A DNA stretch of 41,655 nt from an uncultured Bacilli bacterium. Its GTDB lineage: Bacteria > Bacillota_I > Bacilli_A > RF39 > UBA660. Location: assembly GCA_950097225.1 (NCBI GenBank), contig CATNCE010000012.1, positions 1-41,655 of the forward strand, written 5' to 3'. The notes under the pieces were generated by a model that worked only from the letters and a program-made list of their open reading frames with translations, searched no databases and was not told the DNA's origin. Both the position numbers and the translations under genes were made by a program. Below, in pieces: positions 24,842 to 33,329 of this stretch (its first letter is position 1; each line of letters starts with the position of its first letter).

Positions 24842-25457
24842 GATAACCCTTAGTATTCTTTTCACTTTCATAGGGTTATCTTTGATTTTTGCAGATTATT
24901 TTGCAGGGATTAAAAATAATTTGTTTAATTATAAAAATATTGCGCTTTTAGAGCAGAGAGTATTAATTACAGAGAATATTGGCGAAGTAACTGATGAAGA
25001 TTTAGATGGTACGTATGTTGATTTTGAAGATAAATTTATGACGGATCGCGTAGATGCTTATATTGGTTATTTAGAAGTACCAGATGTAGATATAAAAAGG
25101 GGATTTGTATCAATCGATTCGAAATACAATAGTGTTAGTTATAATGTCATGGTTATTGAGGGATCCATGATGCCAGATCAAGATAAGGGGAATTTGATAC
25201 TAGCCGCTCATCGTGGCAATTCAAGTGTTTCATTTTTTGATAAATTGTATAAATTGAGTGATGGGGCGAAAGCTTATGTTAATTATCGCGATAAAGTTTA
25301 TGAATATGCGCTTAAGAACCGCTATTACGAACAAAAGGATGGTTCTTTAACTATTCGCAGAAATGCTGATGTTAATACATTAACGCTTATTACATGTACG
25401 CGTGATGATAAGACAACACAGACTATATTTATATTTGAATTAGTTAGTGTAAATTAA
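24813..25457 (+). CDS. Sortase encoded with the adhesin
   Basis: About 214 aa. N-terminal membrane helix (LSILFTFIGLSLIFADYF), then a sortase beta-barrel with catalytic His in ILAAHRGNS and Cys in TLTLITCT. In most sortases an Arg lies about 8-13 residues after the Cys; here the strand reads DKTTQTIFIFE and the nearest Arg is two residues after the Cys, so the catalytic Arg is atypical or displaced. The gene overlaps the adhesin by about 29 nt. No ATG is available; the GTG at 24813 has GGTGGA 7 nt upstream, while TTG 24798 and TTG 24807 are alternatives. It presumably joins the VPATS adhesin to the wall. Class is uncertain (A-, D- or E-like). Confidence 0.8.
   Translation: MQRRQLKNAKITLSILFTFIGLSLIFADYFAGIKNNLFNYKNIALLEQRVLITENIGEVTDEDLDGTYVDFEDKFMTDRVDAYIGYLEVPDVDIKRGFVSIDSKYNSVSYNVMVIEGSMMPDQDKGNLILAAHRGNSSVSFFDKLYKLSDGAKAYVNYRDKVYEYALKNRYYEQKDGSLTIRRNADVNTLTLITCTRDDKTTQTIFIFELVSVN
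24840..24888 (+). promoter_or_regulatory. Perfect 11-bp hairpin at the adhesin/sortase junction (attenuator-like)
   Basis: Arms AAGATAACCCT (24840-24850) and AGGGTTATCTT (24872-24882) with a 21-nt loop, followed by TTGATTTTTGC. It begins at the adhesin stop codon and lies inside the sortase reading frame. It could partly terminate transcription or protect the upstream mRNA, so that adhesin exceeds sortase. Confidence 0.5.
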
Positions 25458-25476
25458 AAAAGGGGAGGTATTGGTT

Positions 25477-26154
25477 ATGCCAGAATTGAGTTTAATTGAA
25501 ATTATAAAATATGCAGTGAATTCTTTAATGGATTCAAAGGTATTTATTTTATTGATATTAGAATTATTAATATTAGTTATAACTTTAATATTTCGTAAGT
25601 TTATGGATAAGAGAACTGTTCATATAACTAGTACGATTGCTAGTTTAGTAGTATTAGGATTTTATGTATCAAATTATATTAATACGATAGGAGTATTTCT
25701 AAATAATGTATCTACAAAGTTGGTTGAATTATTGTATTTTCCAACGACATTAGAGTTTATGTTAGTTATGCTTGTTTCGATTGTAGTAATGAGTTTAACA
25801 CTTACAAATAAAAAAAGTAAAATGATTATAAAAGTAGTAAATAGTGTTTTTCCAATTATGATATCTTTCTTGTTCTTTACTATAATCGAATATATAAACG
25901 TTAATAATATACCTTTTGATGAATTTAGTGTATTTACTAATCCAGTCTTGATGAGTTTATATGAATTAGCTATGGGATTATTTATGTCTTGGTTAATTGG
26001 ATTAATTGTCTATAAAATTGATATCTTTATTATTGAGTCAATTACTCATACGAATCTGATTAGTGAAAAATATCCAGATTTAGTAACGGTTAATTTAACA
26101 AATAGTGATGAGGAAATTGAATTACCTAAGTTAAAGAGTGGAGTGTTAAAGTAA
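25477..26154 (+). CDS. Unknown polytopic membrane protein of the adhesin operon
   Basis: 225 aa with about five membrane helices (around residues 22-38, 49-70, 87-107, 118-140 and 160-183 of the product) and a hydrophilic C-tail. No family recognised. GGGGAGG is 8 nt before the ATG at 25477; the GTT/TTG before it is inside the spacer. It follows the sortase by 19 nt and ends in a strong terminator, so it is the third gene of the adhesin operon and may assist export, anchoring or sortase localisation (inference). Confidence 0.7.
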   Translation: MPELSLIEIIKYAVNSLMDSKVFILLILELLILVITLIFRKFMDKRTVHITSTIASLVVLGFYVSNYINTIGVFLNNVSTKLVELLYFPTTLEFMLVMLVSIVVMSLTLTNKKSKMIIKVVNSVFPIMISFLFFTIIEYINVNNIPFDEFSVFTNPVLMSLYELAMGLFMSWLIGLIVYKIDIFIIESITHTNLISEKYPDLVTVNLTNSDEEIELPKLKSGVLK

Positions 26155-26184
26155 AAAACTTACTTTAAAAGAGTAAGTTTTTTT
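26153..26184 (+). terminator. Terminator of the adhesin operon
   Basis: 12-bp perfect stem AAAAAACTTACT / AGTAAGTTTTTT, 7-nt loop, ending in T's. Confidence 0.85.
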
Positions 26185-26205
26185 GAGTGATTGGAGGAAA
26201 TTAAG

Positions 26206-27162
26206 ATGGGTAAGAGAGTAGAGCTTGCAGCTAAAACTAATATAATAGATGCAATTTTAACCTATAAAGAGGCTTTGCGAGCTATGTCAGTAAATATTGA
26301 TAAAGTTCAAGACTTGATGATGCGTCTTCGTAAAATTGAGCTTTTTACTGATATTGATCTTAAAGATATAAGAAATATGGCATCTAACAAGTTAATATCT
26401 TTATATAAAGAATTTGAAGCTAAAGACGTTGATATGTTATATTTTTATGATGATGAAAGTAAAGAGTATTATTCTTCTAAATTTTTTACCGATGGTATAA
26501 TGGGACTGTGTTTAGATGATTTGCTAATGATAGACACTAAACTTTTAGAATTTGTATCTATTTTTCTTCAGGTCTGTTCTAGAGTAAGTGGAATACAAAG
26601 TAAAGTTTTGCGTGTTTGGTTAGGAGAATTGTTTGAATATAATATTTTTACAAATGATTTGGAAGTTAAAAAGCTTGTTGCGGAAGCTCAAGGCAAGTAT
26701 CAAGAGTATATTGATGCTGTTAATAATTTTTATAATACTTCTTTGAATGATTATTTTTGGCGATTATCAAAACAAAATCTTGTTAAAGCAATTTCTAAGG
26801 AAGATGAGCAAGAAAGAAATACGGCTTTAGAATTCTTTTACGGAATAGATATGGATTTTTCTAAGCATTTTGGAACTCAAGAAACTACCAAACAAGTAAC
26901 TACACTTTATAAAGAGATTTTGGAAGATGCTGGATTCGATAGTAGTTTTCTTGATCAAATTCAATTAGATGTTTATTTTACAAAGATGGTTTCGGAAAAT
27001 GCAGAAATGATTACTTCTTATATGAAGATGGATTTAATGTGTCTTTCTATTGCTTTATATAATGCTAAGATGGAAAGTTTTAGTGCTTTTTTAGAGGAAA
27101 ATCCCAATACTCAACCTATTAGCAAGATAGTAAATTTGTTTTGTAATTTTAAAAAACTATAA
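26206..27162 (+). CDS. Unknown 318-aa helical protein
   Basis: Soluble, alpha-helical, acidic protein starting MGKRVELAAKTNIIDAILTY. No motif recognised. GGAGG is 8 nt before the ATG at 26206; the in-frame TTG at 26191 is part of that site. It lies only 22 nt after the preceding terminator, without an obvious own promoter, so it may depend on read-through. The helical, Met/Leu-rich composition would suit a scaffold or regulator, but nothing specific can be said. Confidence 0.6.
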   Translation: MGKRVELAAKTNIIDAILTYKEALRAMSVNIDKVQDLMMRLRKIELFTDIDLKDIRNMASNKLISLYKEFEAKDVDMLYFYDDESKEYYSSKFFTDGIMGLCLDDLLMIDTKLLEFVSIFLQVCSRVSGIQSKVLRVWLGELFEYNIFTNDLEVKKLVAEAQGKYQEYIDAVNNFYNTSLNDYFWRLSKQNLVKAISKEDEQERNTALEFFYGIDMDFSKHFGTQETTKQVTTLYKEILEDAGFDSSFLDQIQLDVYFTKMVSENAEMITSYMKMDLMCLSIALYNAKMESFSAFLEENPNTQPISKIVNLFCNFKKL

Positions 27163-27187
27163 AAACCAGTTTTAATTAACTGGTTTT
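27162..27187. terminator. Bidirectional terminator between convergent genes
   Basis: Perfect 10-bp stem AAAACCAGTT / AACTGGTTTT, 6-nt loop. The stem shares bases with the stop codons of both flanking genes. Confidence 0.8.
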
Positions 27188-28847
27188 ATTCTGTTTCTGC
27201 ACTCGGTTCTATTAAGACGGCATGAACAACGTGGCGAGTGGTGTGAGAAAAGCAAGTCGACAATGTTAGAATTTTTGAGTTGGCATCAAGTGGCACTTGA
27301 AAGTCTTTTTTGCTGCGATTTTTTAACATATTTAAAAATTCTATATATTCATCATCAGTTGCAAATTCGGTTTTTAAATAATCTTCTGTTTCATTAATCT
27401 GGTATAAAGAGAATATTTGCCATTTCATGTTTTTATTTAAGGTATTAAAAGTAATAGTTTGATTACTTGTATTATTATACCAAGAACTGCTCATCATGTT
27501 TTTGATAGTTCCAAACATAATGCCTTGTTTTATGTTATGTCCGTATATAATGGTATTGCGATTAAGATTCTCAATGTCATTACGATAATCCATGAATATC
27601 CAACCCATAGAGTTTTTCTTTTTAAAGAAGTCGCGATTTAAATAATAAGAATTAGTGTCGGCTTGAACTACTGGATAATTTATTTTAGTATTATTGATTT
27701 GAATCCAACCGACAGTATCGGCATTTTTTTGTTTTAAAGTATCAAATACTTGCTCGAAGTTAGTGTAATAGGAAGACACATAAGTGTTTTTTTTGCTGGT
27801 AGTCGAAACTGATTCATCTTCACCATCAATGTAGTCAACATCGGTTTCATTATCTTCTGGACTATAGTACTCCTCGGCATCCTTTAAAACACTATCGATT
27901 TCATGGAGAGTATCTTCTATTTTATTTTGGTCAACGTATTGTTCATACCAGTTAACACCAACTACAAAAGCACTTAATATGACAACAAATAATATTAATG
28001 AAGTTAATAGTTTAAAATTGATAGCTTTAAAGAAGTTATTGTTTTTATATTCTTTAGAGTAATTTAGTTTAAATTGGATATTATTTTCTTCAAAATATTT
28101 GTGATAAGTTTTCTTTAAGTAATTAATAGAGTTATATATCATATTTAAATCATTGTTTTTTTCATTGATTTCGATAGTTATGTTTTTCTTTGAAGTTTCG
28201 ATTATAGAACTTATGACAATGTTAATTACTTCATTAGTGTAGCAGACGATTTTTATGGTTTTTAGGCGATCGTTCATGTGTATGAAGGCATTAAATTCTT
28301 CTAAATCCGAAGTAGTTATTTCACTGCTGATGACAATATATTTTTTATAGTAAATATCAGAGTAGCTTGATAGGGAATTTATAACCATGAATTTAGATGA
28401 ATAATTATATGTGTTACGTGTATGAACTACAACATTTTTGTTAGTGTCTAATCTATCTACTAAATAACTAGGTATTTCATAACAATCAATTTCTTCGATA
28501 TATCTGTTTTCTAGGATAAGAAGGAATAGTTCCATATTAAGACGCTTATCAGGTTTAAATACCAGTTTTTTTACTTGAGAGCATTCATTGGCTATCTTTA
28601 TGGAAATAGGAGCAATGTCCATATTGTTTATTTGGAAAGTTGTTATGTTGTTTTTTATAATGACAAGATTAATAAAATTGGATACTAATTCAAAATTTTC
28701 GTGGATATAGGCTAGCGAGAACTTTAATTCTTTTAGATTAATGACGTTAGTGTTATTAAGACTTTTGTAGTTGACGTCTTTTTTTATTTCAGATACGATG
28801 ATCGTGTTTTTTGATAGTTTAAATACAATATTGATATCCATTTTCAC
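27186..28847 (-). CDS. Class B-type sortase with a large N-terminal cytoplasmic domain
   Basis: 553 aa. Residues 1-270 carry no signal peptide and show alternating strands and helices (for example NVINLKELKFSLAYIHENF and NDRLKTIKIVCYTNEVIN), repeat-like in part; no family recognised. A single membrane helix is at about 279-299, then an acidic Ser/Asp-rich linker, then a sortase domain: WIQINNTKINYPVVQ, His437 in IIYGHNI, Cys532 in TLSTCFSH and Arg538 in TTRHVV. TLSTC and the inserted helix region fit class B. Normal class B sortases are about 220-250 aa with the anchor at the N-terminus, so this fusion places a sensor-size domain on the cytoplasmic side. The start is GTG 28847 with GAGG 5 nt upstream; ATG 28841 is an alternative. 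It is encoded opposite to the adhesin operon and may handle other substrates. Confidence 0.82.
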   Translation of the reverse strand: MKMDINIVFKLSKNTIIVSEIKKDVNYKSLNNTNVINLKELKFSLAYIHENFELVSNFINLVIIKNNITTFQINNMDIAPISIKIANECSQVKKLVFKPDKRLNMELFLLILENRYIEEIDCYEIPSYLVDRLDTNKNVVVHTRNTYNYSSKFMVINSLSSYSDIYYKKYIVISSEITTSDLEEFNAFIHMNDRLKTIKIVCYTNEVINIVISSIIETSKKNITIEINEKNNDLNMIYNSINYLKKTYHKYFEENNIQFKLNYSKEYKNNNFFKAINFKLLTSLILFVVILSAFVVGVNWYEQYVDQNKIEDTLHEIDSVLKDAEEYYSPEDNETDVDYIDGEDESVSTTSKKNTYVSSYYTNFEQVFDTLKQKNADTVGWIQINNTKINYPVVQADTNSYYLNRDFFKKKNSMGWIFMDYRNDIENLNRNTIIYGHNIKQGIMFGTIKNMMSSSWYNNTSNQTITFNTLNKNMKWQIFSLYQINETEDYLKTEFATDDEYIEFLNMLKNRSKKDFQVPLDANSKILTLSTCFSHTTRHVVHAVLIEPSAETE

Positions 28848-28860
28848 ACCAGCCTCTATA

Positions 28861-28873
28861 TTACTAATAGTAA
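28861..28873. promoter_or_regulatory. Palindrome in divergent intergenic region
   Basis: Perfect 13-mer palindrome TTACTA-A-TAGTAA between the sortase fusion and the RNB-like gene, 14 nt from the sortase start. Operator-like. Confidence 0.3.
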
Positions 28874-28902
28874 CATATTTTTAGTTTGTTTTCTATTAAA
28901 TC

Positions 28903-28931
28903 TTGTATTAGTTGATATTAGTATGTATAAT
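28903..28931 (+). promoter_or_regulatory. Promoter of the RNB-like gene
   Basis: TTGTAT, exactly 17 nt, TATAAT, about 32 nt before the ATG. Confidence 0.65.
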
Positions 28932-28963
28932 AAAATTAAGTAAGTGTAGTGGGGATGGTAATT

Positions 28964-30772
28964 ATGGATTTACTTATTAATAATTTAAATAAGGTTATGG
29001 TTAATAAAAGATTTACGGCGAGTGAGGCGTTTGCTTCAGTTTGTGCTTCGTCATTAGATGAATTTGTTGATATTGTTAATGGATTAATAAATGATAACTT
29101 CGAGGAATTAGTTGAGTCTGATTTCTTTGAGCACTATCATTTATTTTTATTTGAATTAGTAGATGCTCTAAAGAGTGAAAAGCCTAGTTTTCGTTTAAAT
29201 GAGTTGATGGAAGGACCGATTAAACTTATAAAAAAACATCTGCGAATTTATCATAAGAAGCTTAAGAAAAAGGATGGGTATTATCATCGATTAAAGAATA
29301 TAGAACAAGATTTGAAGGCTTGTAGTAATTATTTTTTTCTTCATAATAGAGAGCTCAATGATCAAGAAGAGTATCAAATAATGTATTTTTTTATTAATTG
29401 TTTAAAAAAGCCAGATTATGTATTTAGACTTATTGAGTTACATCCTGAATTTGTTAATTTAAGAGATTCGAGAAAGTTACCTATTTTTGTTAATTTGGTA
29501 AATGATGTAATGCAAAATGTTGGTAATCTTAGTGATAAGGAGATAAAGAATTATAAACGCATTATCGTGATGTTTCTAGAAAGTGATGATTTGCAATTAG
29601 GAGATTATCTTTTTAATTTATTAAAATACTTAGAGGAGTGTTTGATGTTAGGAGACTCTGAAAGTCAAGAATTAGCTAGTTTCATTATTATGGAAATTAA
29701 ACGTCATCATGAGGTATTAAATGGCAATATGCGATTAAATTGTGTCGATTATTGTTTTAAAAAATCGCCAATTGTAGTTGTAGATAAGTATGGGGATGAT
29801 AAACGAGAAGATATGCGTGATAAGTTCACTTTCTCAGTTGATACAGGTATTCACAATTCGCTTGATAATGTTTTAATTGAGGATGCTATTTCGATTGAGG
29901 AGACAGATTTTGGAGCAGTAGTATATGTACATATTCCCGATGTTGATTATTTTGTGGCTAGAGACAGTGAATTAGATTCTTTTATGAGAAATCTTGGGGA
30001 GTCTGTATGGAAGAGGGGATATAAAAGGCCCCTTCTTGATTATTCACTTGCCAGTAAGTGTTCTTTAGAGCAAGGATGTAATAGGCCAGCCTTAACGTTT
30101 GTGATTGCTCTAGATTTTGACGGTAATTTGCAAAGTATTGATTTTAAGAAAACGATTATAAATGTTAATTATAATTTTGCTAAGGGCGTTTTAAATTTTA
30201 TTTATAAGGGAACGGATGATAAAAGACTTAAAAAAGCTATATATTTAGCGGGGAAATATGCGAGTCTTTTGCGCAAAAATCGTCATGAATTTTCTAATAT
30301 TGGCATGTCTTCTTTGATTATGGAGGAATATAATATTTTGGTTGATTTGGCGACTGCTAAGTATTTTAAGAATAAGGGACTTGTTTTTCCTTATAAAAAT
30401 TATGCTGGGAAGCGTGATATTCGCACTGCACTTGATGTTGAACTCTGTGAAAGCTTTAATCGCGAACATGAAATTAGTCCAGAAGGCCGCAACATTGTCT
30501 ATAGTATTTTTGATATTTATAGTCGAGTATTTTATGATACCATCAGTATTGGCAATAAGTCTTTTTGCGGGGCAGATGTTGGAAATGTTGGCAATCCTTT
30601 ACGTGAATATATTTCTCTTGAAACAAATAGACTAATTAAAGATTTAGTTATTGATAAAGTTGGTAATTTAGATTTTTGGGAAGAGCGAATAGAAAATGAT
30701 TGTATTGAATGTACAGAAATATCGGCAAAGATGCGTTCTTTAATTAAAATGAAAGTTGACAAAAATAAATAA
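28964..30772 (+). CDS. Divergent RNB-domain (RNase II/R-like) protein, possibly inactive or altered
   Basis: 602 aa. The C-terminal half (about residue 280 on) follows the RNB fold: FTFSVDT, EDAISIEE, VVYVHIPDVDYFV (usual VHIADV), SLASKCSLEQGCNRPALTF (usual LSxxxCSLxxGxxRxAL), and near the end GNPLREYISLETNRLI (usual SPIRRYxDLxxHR). The canonical D-x-D-D metal cluster is not intact: where DLDDAI is expected the sequence is LIEDAI, and the stretch before it is longer than normal. No cold-shock or S1 domain is recognisable; the first about 270 residues are helical and unfamiliar. It could be an exoribonuclease with relocated ligands or an RNA-binding pseudoenzyme. ATG 28964 is chosen; ATG 28955 and GTG 28949 are in frame. 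The Thr T-box promoter begins in its last codons. Confidence 0.7.
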   Translation: MDLLINNLNKVMVNKRFTASEAFASVCASSLDEFVDIVNGLINDNFEELVESDFFEHYHLFLFELVDALKSEKPSFRLNELMEGPIKLIKKHLRIYHKKLKKKDGYYHRLKNIEQDLKACSNYFFLHNRELNDQEEYQIMYFFINCLKKPDYVFRLIELHPEFVNLRDSRKLPIFVNLVNDVMQNVGNLSDKEIKNYKRIIVMFLESDDLQLGDYLFNLLKYLEECLMLGDSESQELASFIIMEIKRHHEVLNGNMRLNCVDYCFKKSPIVVVDKYGDDKREDMRDKFTFSVDTGIHNSLDNVLIEDAISIEETDFGAVVYVHIPDVDYFVARDSELDSFMRNLGESVWKRGYKRPLLDYSLASKCSLEQGCNRPALTFVIALDFDGNLQSIDFKKTIINVNYNFAKGVLNFIYKGTDDKRLKKAIYLAGKYASLLRKNRHEFSNIGMSSLIMEEYNILVDLATAKYFKNKGLVFPYKNYAGKRDIRTALDVELCESFNREHEISPEGRNIVYSIFDIYSRVFYDTISIGNKSFCGADVGNVGNPLREYISLETNRLIKDLVIDKVGNLDFWEERIENDCIECTEISAKMRSLIKMKVDKNK

Positions 30773-30784
30773 AAGTATTAATAT
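30756..30784 (+). promoter_or_regulatory. Promoter of the Thr T-box leader
   Basis: TTGACA, exactly 17 nt, TAATAT. The -35 lies inside the end of the RNB-like gene. Confidence 0.6.
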
Positions 30785-30789
30785 ATTGA

Positions 30790-30995
30790 TTGTAAATCGA
30801 TGAGGAAGGATACGATTATTAGTTGCTTTATTATAGAGAGTTTATGATTGGTGGAAATAAACATAGGCATTAATAGTTACTACCTTTTGAGAGAGTTAAT
30901 AAATTCCGGTTAATTATCGTTAAAAAATGTAAAGAGAAATAAAGAATGGTACCGTGGTAATGCACGTCTTGGTAGCGTTCTTTTTTTGTTGAAAG
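30790..30995 (+). ncRNA. T-box leader, Thr specifier (177-aa gene and thrS)
   Basis: T-box core AATGGTACCGTGG at 30954-30966 with terminator arms GAATGGTACC and GGTAGCGTTC followed by seven T. A specifier-like site reads AGTT-ACT-ACC, giving Thr codon ACU at 30879-30881, with the same trailing ACC as the Ser leader in this window. The second gene downstream is thrS. An AGT-containing bulge and a GGTGGAAA distal loop of stem I are also visible. Confidence 0.85.
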
Positions 30996-31005
30996 GAAGA
31001 GAATT

Positions 31006-31539
31006 ATGTTATATTTTCGAAAAACAGATAATGGTTATGTCTATATTTTTCAAGAGTATGATGAAGCACGAATTCCACGGACCTTAGAGTTTTTGATGAA
31101 TGAGATTGCTATTATGTTGATATATCCTGATGGTTATATTTCTATTGTACCAGTTGGTAATGTTGGTTGGCATATGGAATGTTATCAAGAGTTATTTAAA
31201 ACTACAGAGCGATTTGCTCGAGTTATTCGTGATTTAAAACTATACCCAGAGATTGCAGATATTGGTAGCACATACAAGGTTGATTGTAAGCTAGCTCAAA
31301 ATGGAATTATTTCAATTCATAATCATAATTTAATGAGTAGAAGTGAATATGAGCAGTTTTTAAAAGAGGAAAGACCATACTTTAGAATACATACGCCTGA
31401 AGAAAAGACTGATAAACAAAAAGAAATATTGGATGTAATTTATTCAGAATTATGTGATGATTATTGTGAAATTTTCTATAATGAAAAAACGGGTAGGTTG
31501 GAAAGTGTAAAAGAAGAAAATAAGGAGAAAAAATTATGA
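31006..31539 (+). CDS. Unknown 177-aa protein co-regulated with thrS
   Basis: Soluble protein with beta-rich first half (MLYFRKTDNGYVYIFQEYDE..., YISIVPVGNVGWHMECYQEL) and a charged helical end. No family recognised. It is the first gene behind the Thr T-box and its stop overlaps the thrS start by 4 nt (ATGA), so it is made under threonine limitation together with the synthetase. The context suggests a role in threonine or tRNA use, but there is no sequence evidence for one. Confidence 0.7.
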   Translation: MLYFRKTDNGYVYIFQEYDEARIPRTLEFLMNEIAIMLIYPDGYISIVPVGNVGWHMECYQELFKTTERFARVIRDLKLYPEIADIGSTYKVDCKLAQNGIISIHNHNLMSRSEYEQFLKEERPYFRIHTPEEKTDKQKEILDVIYSELCDDYCEIFYNEKTGRLESVKEENKEKKL

Positions 31540-33302
31540 TAAATTTTAAAGAAGAAGAGAGATTAAATAAGTTAAATCATAGTTGTGCTCATTTAATGGC
31601 ACAAGCTATAAAGCATTTGTTTCCCAATGCTAAGTTTTGGGTTGGTCCGGTAGTAGAAACAGGATTTTATTATGATGTTGATTTAGGGGATAAAGTCTTA
31701 AGTGATGAAGATATTGAAGCTATAAGCAAGGAAATGAAAAAGTTAGCTAAAGATGGAAAGCGAATAGTTAGATCAGAAATTAGTAAGAATGAAGCTTTGG
31801 AGTTATTTGCGGGTGATGAATATAAAATCGATTTAATTACGAGAATGGATGAAGAAGAGGAGCCAATAAGTATTTATTCCCAAGGAGATTTTACTGATCT
31901 TTGTCGTGGGCCACATGTTGATACTGTTAAGGAATGTAAGAATTTTAAATTACTTAAGTTTAGTGGTGCTTATTGGAAAGGGGATGTAAACAATAAGGTT
32001 TTACAGAGAATTTATGGAGTATGTTTTCCAAGTGAAGAGGAGTTAGATGCATACTTGCAGGAACTTGAAGAAGCTAAGATGCGTGACCATCGTAGGTTAG
32101 GGAAAGATCTTGGAATATTCATGACTCATGACTTGGTAGGAAAAGGATTACCAATGTATTTGCCTAATGGTTATATAGTTTGGGAAGAATTAGAAAACTA
32201 TATTAAAATGAAAGAAAAGAAACTTGGATATAAACACGTGTTAACTCCTCCTTTAGGAAATGTTGAATTATATAAGACTTCAGGACATTGGGATCACTAC
32301 AAAGATAATATGTTCCCTAAGATGGAAGTAGAAGGAGAAGAGTTTGTACTACGTCCAATGAATTGTCCTCATCATATGATGATATATGCTAATGACATTC
32401 ATTCATATCGTGATTTACCACTGCGAATCGGAGAAATTGCTCGTGATTGTCGATTCGAAGCGAGTGGGGCATTAAAGGGAATAGAACGCGTTCGTTCGTT
32501 TTGTCAAAATGATGCGCATTTGTTTGTAACGCCAGAGCAAATTGAAAGTGAATTTACTAGTGTAGTTAATTTGATATTAGATGTGTATAATGACTTAGGA
32601 ATTAAAGACTATCACTTTGAGTTATCGCTTCGTGATAAAAATGATAAAGTTAAATATCATCCAGATGATGAGATGTGGGATATGGCTGAGGATACTTTGC
32701 GTCATGTTTTAGATGATATAGGAATTCCTTATGTTGAGAAAATTGGTGAAGCGGCTTTTTATGGGCCTAAGTTAGATGTTCAAGTAAAACCAGCGGTAGG
32801 AAATGAATATACACTTTCTACTTGTCAATTAGATTTTTGCTTGCCAGCTAAGTTTGCCTTAACTTATGTCGATTCTAATGGTGATAAAAAGAGTCCAGTT
32901 GTCTTGCATCGTGCTGTATTTGGGTCAATTGATCGTTTTATCGCTTATTATTTAGAGGAGACAAAGGGTGCTTTACCATTGTGGCTTAGTCCAATTCAAA
33001 TTGTAATATTGCCAGTTAATAATGAATATCATCTTGAGTATGCTAAAAAGGTTTATCAAACATTGTTAAATGAAAATATACGTGTACATCTAGATAGTCG
33101 TGAAGAAAAACTTTCATATCGTATGCGTGAAGCACAAACAAAAAAAGTACCAATAAGTTTAGTACTTGGTAATAATGAACGCGATGAGGAATCAGTAACA
33201 ATTAGATTCTTTGGTAGCGAAGAAAAGAAGACAATGCCATTAAGTGAATTTATTAATTATATTAAAGATAAGAATGATAATCGTGTTCGTGATTTAGATT
33301 AG
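31536..33302 (+). CDS. thrS: Threonyl-tRNA synthetase lacking the TGS domain
   Basis: 588 aa. The protein begins at once with the editing domain (His15/His19 in HSCAHLMAQ; later DLCRGPHV), followed by the class II catalytic core with the zinc Cys in RPMNCPHHM, the motif 2 region RIGEIARDCRFEASGAL and motif 3 HRAVFGSIDRFIAYY, and a C-terminal anticodon-binding domain. Most bacterial ThrRS are about 640 aa with an N-terminal TGS (ubiquitin-like) domain of about 60 residues, absent here. The ribosome binding site AAGGAG sits inside the preceding gene. Controlled by the Thr T-box. Confidence 0.95.
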   Translation: MINFKEEERLNKLNHSCAHLMAQAIKHLFPNAKFWVGPVVETGFYYDVDLGDKVLSDEDIEAISKEMKKLAKDGKRIVRSEISKNEALELFAGDEYKIDLITRMDEEEEPISIYSQGDFTDLCRGPHVDTVKECKNFKLLKFSGAYWKGDVNNKVLQRIYGVCFPSEEELDAYLQELEEAKMRDHRRLGKDLGIFMTHDLVGKGLPMYLPNGYIVWEELENYIKMKEKKLGYKHVLTPPLGNVELYKTSGHWDHYKDNMFPKMEVEGEEFVLRPMNCPHHMMIYANDIHSYRDLPLRIGEIARDCRFEASGALKGIERVRSFCQNDAHLFVTPEQIESEFTSVVNLILDVYNDLGIKDYHFELSLRDKNDKVKYHPDDEMWDMAEDTLRHVLDDIGIPYVEKIGEAAFYGPKLDVQVKPAVGNEYTLSTCQLDFCLPAKFALTYVDSNGDKKSPVVLHRAVFGSIDRFIAYYLEETKGALPLWLSPIQIVILPVNNEYHLEYAKKVYQTLLNENIRVHLDSREEKLSYRMREAQTKKVPISLVLGNNERDEESVTIRFFGSEEKKTMPLSEFINYIKDKNDNRVRDLD

Positions 33303-33329
33303 GATGATTATCATCTTATCTTTTTTTTT
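33296..33329 (+). terminator. Terminator after thrS
   Basis: Imperfect stem around GATGA / TCATC extended by AGAT / ATCT, followed by nine T; overlaps the thrS stop region. Confidence 0.65.
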
